Shown piece after piece: positions 26,710-35,200 of a stretch of 37,265 bases of DNA. The DNA is taken from positions 1-37,265 of the forward strand of contig JAOUKH010000008.1 of the NCBI GenBank assembly GCA_029882685.1. The letters are read 5' to 3'. The notes under the pieces are model-generated. The model saw only the letters and a program-made list of their open reading frames with translations. It was not told the origin of the DNA and did not search any database. This stretch comes from Cyclobacteriaceae bacterium. Lineage in GTDB: Bacteria > Bacteroidota > Bacteroidia > Cytophagales > Cyclobacteriaceae. Both the position numbers and the translations under genes were made by a program. Every line of letters begins with the position of its first letter. Within the stretch, counting starts at the first letter, position 1.

Positions 26710-27405
26710 ATGTTTATACTAAATGCCATAATAAAAATATTGACACATAAATACATGAAACGATTCATTATCTTTTCCATTGTACTAATAGTGTTATCAC
26801 ATTTATTTTACTCTTGTGCAGTTAGTAAAGCCAATAAAGCATTTCATAAAAATATTGCAAATACACCTTATGATGTTGTGATAGTTCCTGGGTTTCCATA
26901 TCAAGATAGTGATACAATATGGCATGATGTAATGAAAATGAGAGTATACTGGTCACAGTATCTGTATGAAAATAATTATACTAGAAATATTATATACTCG
27001 GGCAGTGCAGTATATTCTCCCTATATAGAAAGCGAAGTAATGAAACTACATGCCATAGCTATAGGATTACCATCAGGCGTGATTTATACTGAGACTAGAG
27101 CTGAACATAGTACTGAAAACCTATACTATTCTTATCAACTAGCTAAAAAAATGGGATTTGAAAAAATTGCTTTAGCAACCGACCCTTTTCAAACATCAAT
27201 GCTAACTAGTTTTGCAAGACGTAAAAAAATAAAAGTAGATTACTTACCTGTTGTATTAGATACGTTAAAAACGATTAGTAAGGTAAATCCCAATATTGAT
27301 CTTTCTAGTACAAAAATGGAAAATTTTGTGTCCATTACAGAGAGAGAAAGTACTTGGAAACGTTGGATGGGTACATTGGGTAAAAACATTGTAGAAGTAC
27401 AATAA
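26710..27405 (+). CDS. YdcF/DUF218-family envelope protein
   Basis: A 231-residue protein with one N-terminal membrane or signal segment and a DUF218 (YdcF-like) domain. Family features are YDVVIVPGFPY, then NIIYSGSAVYSPYIESEVM, GVIYTETRAEHSTENLYYSY and KIALATDPFQTSML. The domain has a Rossmann-like fold and some members bind S-adenosylmethionine; others (SanA, ElyC) act in envelope maintenance. Translation may instead start at ATG 26755, giving MKRFIIFSIVLIVLSHLFYSC as a compact signal segment with a poor lipobox-like FYSC. The gene lies 3 bp after the FAD oxidoreductase and 8 bp before the C45 gene. YdcF proteins do occur in Bacteroidota flexirubin-type loci, but their job there is not known to me. 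Confidence 0.85.
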   Translation: MFILNAIIKILTHKYMKRFIIFSIVLIVLSHLFYSCAVSKANKAFHKNIANTPYDVVIVPGFPYQDSDTIWHDVMKMRVYWSQYLYENNYTRNIIYSGSAVYSPYIESEVMKLHAIAIGLPSGVIYTETRAEHSTENLYYSYQLAKKMGFEKIALATDPFQTSMLTSFARRKKIKVDYLPVVLDTLKTISKVNPNIDLSSTKMENFVSITERESTWKRWMGTLGKNIVEVQ

Positions 27406-27413
27406 TATACTGT

Positions 27414-29072
27414 ATGAAACAATTTGTTAAACTCTCCAAGTATATATTACTAACACTGGTAGCTCTATTTTTGGTGCTGTTTGTAATTTACATACTTGAT
27501 GTACATATCACTCCACCAAAAGTCACTAATAGTAAATTACAAGGTGAAAAAAGAGTTGAAATAGGTAGAGATAGTTATCAATTAGCTAATAACTGGTTAA
27601 GAAAAAATAATCATGGCTTGTGGGAACTCTACCTTGAAGGAGATGCCTATGATAGAGGAACTGCTTTTGGCAAGCTTGCCTATAACCTAAACGAACAAAA
27701 AGAGGAAGCTTTTATAAATGAGATTAGAAATAAAGTGCCTTCGGAGAACTTTCTGAATTTTTTAAAATACTTAGTTGGTTGGATTAATCGTGATTTAGAC
27801 GATTACATTCCTGTGGAATATTTGTTAGAAATATATGGTAGTTCACAATCAATGGCCGATCAATTTGATTTTATTGGTCCCAAGTTTCATCGCATCCTTA
27901 ACTATCATGCAGCACATGATATAGGTCATGCACTGCAAAATATGAACCTAGTAGGGTGTACTTCATTTGGTGTATGGGATAATCAAACGGATAGTACTAA
28001 CATTTTGATTGGTCGCAATTTTGATTTTTATTTTGGTCAAGAATTTGCCAAGGATAAAATAATAGCTTTTGTTAATCCAACTCATGGCTATAAATTTATG
28101 TCAGTTACTTGGGCTTGTTTTAGTGGTGTTGTTTCTGGGATGAATGAAAAAGGGTTAACAATTACCTTAAATTCAGCTAAATCTGACATCCCTTTTAAAG
28201 GAAAGACACCTGTGTCATTAATTGCTCGTCAAATTTTGCAATACGCATCCACAATAGATGAAGCATATCAAATAGCAAATGCATACGAATCATTCGTTTC
28301 AGAAACTTTTTTAATAGGCTCAAAAATTGATAATAAGGTAGGGTTAATCGAGAAATCACAGGAAACAACTTCATTATATTATACGGATACTTCTAGAATG
28401 GTGGTTACAAATCATTTTCAGAGCGAAGATTTAGTTAACACTAAAGAGAATATAGAATATCGTTCTGAAGGAGTTTCTGATTATCGTTTTAAAAGAGTAA
28501 ACGATATGTTAGACTCTTTGCATGATATTAACGTTAATGACGTGGCTTATATTTTAAGAGATAGGAATGGAATAAAGGGTGATACACTAGGAATGGGAAA
28601 TGAAAAAGCTATTAATCAACTAATAGCACATCATTCAGTAATTTTCTCCCCGAATGATCTAAAAGTTTGGGTTTCAAGTGCTCCTTATAGCTTGGGTACA
28701 TATGTAGGATATGATTTGAATAAAGTATTCAGTGGTAATTTTTCAGATTCTCTTATTGTAGAAGCTGATCCATTTTTGAGCTCTGATAGTTATAAAAAGT
28801 ACGAAGTATTTTTGAAAATAAAGGAACAAATTCAAGCTTACTTGATAAAAGGAGGAGAACCATTTTTGACTGAAGATGACATTGAAATTTTTGTATTAAG
28901 TAACCCTGATAGCTATCTTACTTATTTCTATCTTGGTGATTATATGAAGGCTATTGAGCAATGGGATAATGCAATAAAATTTTATGATATTGGACTTACT
29001 ATGAATATAGCACGTACAAGTGAACTAAAACATATGGAAGAGAGCCTTCTATATTGCAGGGATAAGATATAG
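27414..29072 (+). CDS. C45/AAT-like autoproteolytic acyltransferase-hydrolase, membrane anchored
   Basis: A 552-residue Ntn-hydrolase-fold protein of the acyl-CoA:6-aminopenicillanate acyltransferase (C45) group. An N-terminal membrane anchor (about 9-30, ILLTLVALFLVLFVIYIL) places the domain outside the inner membrane. The key motif is NLVGCTSFGVWD: Cys182 would be the new N-terminal nucleophile after self-cleavage between Gly181 and Cys182. Supporting blocks are NILIGRNFDFYFG, SGVVSGMNEKGLTITLNSAKSD and SLIARQILQYASTIDEAYQIA. The C-terminal 100 residues are extra and end in a TPR-like helical pair (YFYLGDYMKAIEQWDNAIKF). Such enzymes make or break amide or ester bonds with acyl groups, which suits release or attachment of an acyl chain in this operon. 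It lies 2 bp before acpS. Confidence 0.85.
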   Translation: MKQFVKLSKYILLTLVALFLVLFVIYILDVHITPPKVTNSKLQGEKRVEIGRDSYQLANNWLRKNNHGLWELYLEGDAYDRGTAFGKLAYNLNEQKEEAFINEIRNKVPSENFLNFLKYLVGWINRDLDDYIPVEYLLEIYGSSQSMADQFDFIGPKFHRILNYHAAHDIGHALQNMNLVGCTSFGVWDNQTDSTNILIGRNFDFYFGQEFAKDKIIAFVNPTHGYKFMSVTWACFSGVVSGMNEKGLTITLNSAKSDIPFKGKTPVSLIARQILQYASTIDEAYQIANAYESFVSETFLIGSKIDNKVGLIEKSQETTSLYYTDTSRMVVTNHFQSEDLVNTKENIEYRSEGVSDYRFKRVNDMLDSLHDINVNDVAYILRDRNGIKGDTLGMGNEKAINQLIAHHSVIFSPNDLKVWVSSAPYSLGTYVGYDLNKVFSGNFSDSLIVEADPFLSSDSYKKYEVFLKIKEQIQAYLIKGGEPFLTEDDIEIFVLSNPDSYLTYFYLGDYMKAIEQWDNAIKFYDIGLTMNIARTSELKHMEESLLYCRDKI

Positions 29073-29074
29073 TA

Positions 29075-29449
29075 ATGATTTTAGGAATAGGAACAGATAT
29101 TATAGAATTAACAAGAATGGAACGTTCCTTAAGTAAAGGAGAGGAATTTAAACGGTTAGTTTTTTCTAAGGAGGAAATCACATATTGCGATAGCCAAGGT
29201 AATTCAGAAGCTTCATATTCAGGACGTTTTGCAGCTAAAGAAGCACTGCTAAAAGCATTGGGTACAGGATGGGTAGGAGAAATGAAATTATACGATATTG
29301 TGGTGCTTAATGATGATAAAGGGAAACCTTATTTTGATTTGAGGGGTGAAGTTAAAAATGAAGCGAATAACAAAGGTGCTGTTAGCATTCATTTGTCTAT
29401 ATCTCATTCAAAAAATCATGCTACTGCAGTCGTAATTATTGAAAACTAA
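29075..29449 (+). CDS. acpS: Holo-[acyl-carrier-protein] synthase
   Basis: A 124-residue AcpS-type 4'-phosphopantetheinyl transferase that moves phosphopantetheine from CoA to the serine of an acyl carrier protein. Motifs are complete: LGIGTDIIELTRMER with Asp8, FSKEEITYC, and GRFAAKEALLKALGTG with Glu56 as magnesium ligand; IHLSISHSKNHATAVVI closes the chain. Length is normal for the family. It lies 2 bp after the C45 gene and 2 bp before the ligase gene. It may serve both fatty acid synthesis and the acyl carrier protein of the linked pathway; whether a second AcpS exists elsewhere cannot be seen. No acyl carrier protein gene is in the window. Confidence 0.93.
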   Translation: MILGIGTDIIELTRMERSLSKGEEFKRLVFSKEEITYCDSQGNSEASYSGRFAAKEALLKALGTGWVGEMKLYDIVVLNDDKGKPYFDLRGEVKNEANNKGAVSIHLSISHSKNHATAVVIIEN

Positions 29450-29451
29450 AT

Positions 29452-30741
29452 ATGAAGTACCAAATTCTAGATATTGAAGTACAGTCTACAGAAAATATAA
29501 AACATCTTCAGGTCGAGATGTTGAAAAAAACTTTGAAATATGTTCAAGAAAATGCTGGTTTTTATCAAAAGCACTTCATCACTCATGATGTGAATATTGA
29601 GGATATTCAGTCTTTGGAGGATTTACAAAAAATCCCGCCTGTATCTAAAAAACAATTGCAAGAGAATAATAGAGGCTTTTGGTGTGTTGAACAAGATAAA
29701 TTAATAGATTATTGCAATACATCGGGTACGGAAGGACAACCAGTAACTATACCACTTACAGATAAAGACCTTAACAGATTAGCTTATAACGAGTCAATTT
29801 CCCTAGCTTGTGCCGGGGGAAATAAAAAAGATATTTATCAATTAATGACTACCATAGATCGAAGATTTATGGCTGGACTTGCGTATGCCGAAGGAGTTCG
29901 ACTATTAGGTGCAGGTTTAATACGAGTTGGACCAGCATTGCCCGAATTGCAATGGTTGAATATTAAAGAACTTCACCCTACAATTTTGATAGTAGTTCCA
30001 TCTTTCATTATCAAGCTTATTGAATATGCCGAAAAACATAAAATAGATTATAGAAATTCTTCCATCAAGAAAGCTGTTTGTATTGGTGAGGCGATACGAG
30101 ATGATAATTTAAAACTTAATGCATTAGGGAAAAGAATTACAGAAAAGTGGGGAATTGAACTTTATTCTACTTATGCCTCCACAGAGATGGGTACTGCATT
30201 TACAGAGTGCCAAGAGGGAAAAGGTGGACATGAACATCCAGAATTAATCATTACTGAAATTTTAGATGATAATGATAATCCCGTTGAAGAAGGTGAGTCA
30301 GGAGAATTAACAATTACTACTTTGGGGGTGGAAGGTATGCCTTTAGTTCGTTTTAAAACAGGGGATATTTGCAGAAAATATACTGCTCCATGTGCTTGCG
30401 GCAGAAATACATCAAGGTTGGGGCCATTGTTAGGCCGAAAAAATCACATGATAAAATATAAAGGAACGACCATTTATCCACCAGCTATTTTTGATGTGTT
30501 GGATCATCAGGATTACATTTCTTTATATTGTATTGAAATAGCTTCAGACGAATTCGGGAATGACATTATTAATGTGAAGTTCAGTGCTGAACGAGAATTT
30601 GACATTGAAGAACTAAAAAAACATTTTAAGACACGATTGCGAGCTACTCCTCATTTGGAAGAGATGTCATTTGAGGAATTATTTAGAATTGTACATCCAA
30701 AAAACAGTCGTAAGCCAATTAAATTATTGGATAAGAGATAG
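29452..30741 (+). CDS. Phenylacetate-CoA ligase-like AMP-forming acyl/aryl ligase
   Basis: A 429-residue adenylate-forming enzyme of the PaaK family. The ATP-binding loop is NTSGTEGQP (89-97), with Glu94 where most members have Thr. Later motifs are YSTYASTEMGTAFTEC, ESGELTITTLGVEGMPLVRFKTGDIC and CACGRNTSRLGPLLGRKNHMIKYKGTTIYP. In flexirubin and aryl-polyene clusters a related ligase activates an aryl acid such as 4-hydroxycinnamate for loading onto a carrier protein. Placement directly behind acpS (2-bp gap) supports an acyl- or aryl-loading role. It is the last gene of the operon; the next gene is convergent, only 4 bp away. The true substrate cannot be read from the sequence. Confidence 0.87.
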   Translation: MKYQILDIEVQSTENIKHLQVEMLKKTLKYVQENAGFYQKHFITHDVNIEDIQSLEDLQKIPPVSKKQLQENNRGFWCVEQDKLIDYCNTSGTEGQPVTIPLTDKDLNRLAYNESISLACAGGNKKDIYQLMTTIDRRFMAGLAYAEGVRLLGAGLIRVGPALPELQWLNIKELHPTILIVVPSFIIKLIEYAEKHKIDYRNSSIKKAVCIGEAIRDDNLKLNALGKRITEKWGIELYSTYASTEMGTAFTECQEGKGGHEHPELIITEILDDNDNPVEEGESGELTITTLGVEGMPLVRFKTGDICRKYTAPCACGRNTSRLGPLLGRKNHMIKYKGTTIYPPAIFDVLDHQDYISLYCIEIASDEFGNDIINVKFSAEREFDIEELKKHFKTRLRATPHLEEMSFEELFRIVHPKNSRKPIKLLDKR

Positions 30742-30745
30742 GAAT

Positions 30746-31393
30746 TTATAATACCTTATCTCGCCAACGCCCGTAATAACGATCTTCAATGAGTTTCATT
30801 ACATCATAAAAGGCACCAGCCCAGTAATTTCTAATACCAAAACCATGAGGTTCGCCTCTCAACCTGTCCTGAAGTAAAATCTCACCTGTTTTCATGTTTA
30901 CGGCTACAAAGTGAAAATAGGCTTCAACAGAGTACTTGTCTAATGCTTCTGCAATAAATAAGATACCTATTCCATCTTTATTTCTAATGGAAGAAAAATC
31001 GTATTTAGATACAAAATTTTCAATTTCTGTCGTAGAATATCGTGGAGAAGAATGAGCTTTTAAGCTATCAATATTAGTTTTTTCATTAACACTCATAATC
31101 ATGTCGATATTGTAAAAAACATCTCTTTTTCGAAGCATTGGTCTAAAGTCATACTTATTCCTTTCTCCTTGTACCAAGTAATTCCATGCGGGAAAATACA
31201 TGTCTCTTATTTCTATTGCCCCTTTACTTTCTGCAATAAAGTAATGTGAAAATTCACCAATTATTTTTACATGAGAAAAATCGATGCCTAACCAAGTAAT
31301 TTCTGTATCACGGTCGAATAAACTTTTCGTATCTTGGCAAAAACCAGAAAGATAAGTACTTAGAATTAGTAATAGCAGAAGTGTCTTTTTCAC
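30746..31393 (-). CDS. Exported protein of unknown family, paralog A of a divergent pair
   Basis: I do not recognise a named family. The protein has 215 residues with a signal peptide (1-20, ending SGFCQ). Conserved with the neighbouring divergent gene are TWLGIDFSHVKIIG (from Trp34), a FPAWN motif, GIGILFIAEALDK and GFGIRNYWAGAFYD near the C-terminus. The shared blocks occur in the same order, so the two are old paralogs with low overall identity. The start is GTG at 31393; no ATG lies upstream in frame. It faces paralog B across a short shared upstream region and ends 4 bp from the ligase gene on the other strand. A periplasmic or outer-membrane location is likely. Confidence 0.8.
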   Translation of the reverse strand: MKKTLLLLLILSTYLSGFCQDTKSLFDRDTEITWLGIDFSHVKIIGEFSHYFIAESKGAIEIRDMYFPAWNYLVQGERNKYDFRPMLRKRDVFYNIDMIMSVNEKTNIDSLKAHSSPRYSTTEIENFVSKYDFSSIRNKDGIGILFIAEALDKYSVEAYFHFVAVNMKTGEILLQDRLRGEPHGFGIRNYWAGAFYDVMKLIEDRYYGRWRDKVL

Positions 31394-31470
31394 TATAGTA
31401 GGATTTAAGCTTATTAAAGTTAAATAATATATGTGATATTCTCAACGATAGTTCTTGGTATTGTTGTTTT

Positions 31471-31484
31471 TGATTTCAGTGAAA
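31471..31484. promoter_or_regulatory. Shared 14-bp motif TGATTTCAGTGAAA, copy 2
   Basis: Identical to 10322-10335 and contains the palindrome TTTCAGTGAAA. It lies between the divergent paralogs, 78 bp from the GTG of paralog A and about 96 bp from the preferred ATG of paralog B. Confidence 0.3.
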
Positions 31485-31579
31485 ATTAGATGAATAATCT
31501 TAGAGTTAAGTTTCAGGTGAATAATTTTCTAGAAACCTATACTTTTTATAACTTCAAAAAAATAGTGAAAATATATATT

Positions 31580-32209
31580 ATGATGAAGAGGTTTATAATA
31601 GTGTTTGTGATGTTTTATAGTGCTAATCTTCAAGCACAAAGTGTTGATATGTTTGAAGAGAAGGAATTTCTTTGGTTAGGGATAGATTTTACTGGAGCTA
31701 AAATGATAGGCAGTAGTTATTTTTTGGATCCCCAAATGATAAAAACAGAAATGTTTGACAAGTGGAACGATTTGATTATTAAAGAAGCGAATAAATTTAA
31801 TTTGAAGGAATTTTATGTAAAACGCACTCAATATAATGACATACTTCCTGCTAAAAAAAGAAATGGATATGTTGATTTTGAGACACTAGTAACTGATGAA
31901 ACTCATACACTTAGCAAAAGTGATGTTGCTAGTATTTGTAGTACTTATACCAACCTCCAAAAAAATAAAGGTTTAGGTGTGCTTTATGTAATAGAGTCTT
32001 TTGATAAACTCAAAAATATAGCCAATATGTATGTGGTGTTTTTAGATTTGGAAAGTGCTTTGCCTGTATATATGAAAAAATATGAAACCGCTCCAGGAGG
32101 GGCTGGTTTAAGAAATTATTGGGCAGGATCAATCCATAGAACAATGATAATAAGTGGAGAGGATTACAGAATTGATATGAAAAAGTATCAAAAATTTATG
32201 AAAATTTAA
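31580..32209 (+). CDS. Exported protein of unknown family, paralog B of a divergent pair
   Basis: A 209-residue protein of the same unnamed family as paralog A. The signal peptide (MMKRFIIVFVMFYSANLQAQ) fixes the start at ATG 31580 (or 31583); the open frame from 31490 would add 30 non-signal residues. Shared blocks are LWLGIDFTGAKMIG (from Trp32), FDKWNDLI, GLGVLYVIESFDK and GAGLRNYWAGSIHR. Most other residues differ from A, so the pair diverged long ago or has been selected apart. It is convergent with the large sensor kinase (47-bp gap). No catalytic motif is evident. Confidence 0.8.
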   Translation: MMKRFIIVFVMFYSANLQAQSVDMFEEKEFLWLGIDFTGAKMIGSSYFLDPQMIKTEMFDKWNDLIIKEANKFNLKEFYVKRTQYNDILPAKKRNGYVDFETLVTDETHTLSKSDVASICSTYTNLQKNKGLGVLYVIESFDKLKNIANMYVVFLDLESALPVYMKKYETAPGGAGLRNYWAGSIHRTMIISGEDYRIDMKKYQKFMKI

Positions 32210-32256
32210 AAAAAAATATTTTTCTAAGGTGCAAATTCTGAAATGTAGATAGGCGT

Positions 32257-35200
32257 TTAGTTTGTATTATTTAAGTCAGGTAAAGTGATGATGAATTCAC
32301 TACCTAACTTTAGTTCACTAATTACTTCTATTGATCCTTGGAGTCGGTCAGTAATGATTTTAACGATAGATAGCCCTAATCCAGTAGAGCTTTCATCCCC
32401 TGTAGGCTTGGCACTTAATTTTTGAAATTTGCCAAACATCTTTTCTTTATCTTCTGTAGAAAATCCTAGTCCTTCATCTTTTATAGAGAAAATGGTTTTA
32501 CCGTTCTCTTGTGTAGCACTGATGAAAATGGTTTTACCTAAAGGTGAATACTTGTTGGCATTTGAAAGAAGGTTTTCTAGAAGACGCCAAAGTAACATTT
32601 TATCACTATGTATTAAGGACTTTTTAAGATCAGGTTTTATAATTAGTTTTTGCTGTTTTTTATCAATTTTTTGAAAAGAATGATCTTTTAGTTCTGCTAA
32701 TAATTTTTCTATATCTATTTCTTGAATATTAAGATTTTCCTGTTTAAAACTATGAACATCTAATAAGTCTGTGATAAGTTGATAACCATGAGAAATAGAT
32801 AAATTTATCTTTTCAATATAATTTTTTTGCTCAGAATCTAACTTTTTAGACATTGTCAATAATTGTGTCAACCCTTGAATACGATTAAATGGCCCTCGTA
32901 AATCGTGTGCTACAATGTCTAATATTCCGTCTTTTTCTTCATTGAGTTCTATAAGCTTTTCATTATTTATTTTTAACTCTTCCTTTTGTTCAGATAATTG
33001 AATAGTTCTAGTTTTCACCTGATCTTCTAAATTTATTTTTTTATTTTTTAGAACGGTAATTCGTACTTTATAGATAGATAAAAAAAGCAAAAAAGGAATA
33101 ATACCATATAATGCTTTTGCCCACCAAGTTAGCCACCAAGGGGGCAATATTTGTATGTTTACATCAACGCTTTCTTTGTTCCAATACCCATCATCATTGG
33201 AGGCTAAAACTTTAAAAGTATAATCCCCAGGGGGGATATTTGTGTATGTGGCTCTACGATATTTGTAATCTGTATATGTCCAATCTTTATCAAACCCTTC
33301 TAATTTATAAGCAAATTGATTTTTTATAGGTTGGCGAAAATTTAATGCAGAGAATTCAAATCCAAAAATATAATCATCATGTTTTAAAACGATTTCTTTA
33401 ATTTCACTTATACTTTGATCTAAAACGGTAGTATTATTAATTGATATTGGTTTATTGAAGAGTAAAAATTCCGTCAATATTACGGTAGGGACGAAAGTAT
33501 TTTCTTTAATTAATTGTGGGTAAAATGTATTAAAGCCGTTAATTCCTCCAAAGTACATTTTACCTGAACTTCCTTTATGATAAGCTCCAGTATTGAATTC
33601 ATTTCCTTGTAAGCCATCTTCAACAGAGAACCAAGTAAATGCATTGGTGTTAGGGTTAAACCTATTTATTCCATCATTAGTACTCATCCAGAGGTTGTTC
33701 TCTTCATCCTCAAGAACTCCATAAATTACTTCATTGGATAACCCTTCTTTTTTGCTAAAGTGTTTAAATGTTTCACTTTGAGGCAAGTATAGATTTAAAC
33801 CTACAAATGTCCCTATCCATATATTACCTTTGCTGTCTTCGTAAATAGATTTTATGTAATTGTGACTTATAGAAGTGTTGTCGTTTTTAGAATTGAGAAA
33901 ATATTTATAAGTGCTGTTTTGAGGATTATACAGCACTAAACCTTTTTGAGTACCTATCCAGTAATTGCCTTTACTATCTTCCAAAAATGACCAAATTGAG
34001 TTACTTATTAAAGAAGATACATGCTTATTAATAAATATAATACGTTCAAAAGTTTGAGTTTGAAAATCATATTTGTTTAACCCTTTTCTAGTACCTATTA
34101 TAATATTTCCATTATCGACTACATTTAGTGTATGTATGAAGTTAGAGCTTAGGGATAAAGAATCATTTTCATCGTGTTTAAAATGTGTAAATGTTTGTGT
34201 TTTCTTGTCAAAAACATCTAACCCATTGCCATTGGTGCCTATCCATAACTTTTTTTGATTATCTATTACTAAACTTCGAATGGCGTTACTACTTATAGAG
34301 TTAAGCTCATTTTCAGAGTGGATATAGTGTTTTACTGACTTGTCATTAATGTTAAAATAATTAAGTCCTCCACCTGATGTTCCTACCCAATAATTACCAT
34401 TTATTTCTTCGACAAAGCACCTTACAAAATTATTGCTTAATGAATTGAGGTTATTTTTGCTATGTTTATTATGTTCAAATGATGAGTTATTTTTATCGAA
34501 ATAATTGAGTCCATTATTATTTGTTCCAACCCAAACATTTTCAAGGTTGTCCTCCATCAAGTTCATAATCCTGTTGCTACTTATTGAGGTGTTGTCTGAA
34601 TCTAAATTTTTATAATTATCAAAAACTTTAGTGTCGTAATTAAAAATATTTAACCCATTGAACCAACTCCCAACCCATAGAGAACTATCACTGTTTACTA
34701 GTATACTAGTAATATTATTATTGTTTAAATAGGTTTCATTTTGGATATATGTATTGTTGCTTCTGTCAAAAATTCTCAAACCATTTTCAGTCCCTATCCA
34801 TAAGTTACCGACTTTATCCTCCGAAATTGCTTTGATATAATTTTGAGATGATATTACTGTCCCCATTTCAGAATATAGGAAATTTTTGAAAGTTTGGTTT
34901 TCATCATTAAAGAGATTTAACCCATTTTCTTGAGTTCCAACCCATAGCTTACCTTTGGAATCTTCAAAAATGCTTCGAATTCTATTTCCACTAATTGAAT
35001 TTGGGTTATTATCATCATGCGTATAATGTATGAACTTCTTGTTTGCGTAATCAAAAAGGTCTAGTCCATTATCAGTGCCTATCCACAGTTTACTGTCTTT
35101 AGTTTCTAATATTTTCCATATTTCATTATTGCATAACGATTCTATATCATCATTTTTATGTTGATAGTGTGTAAATGACTCTGTTTTAGAATCATACAAA

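Noticed and set aside
31490-31579. N-terminal extension of paralog B from the upstream ATG
   Set aside because: The extra 30 residues precede a textbook signal peptide starting at 31580, and the extension overlaps the likely leader region.
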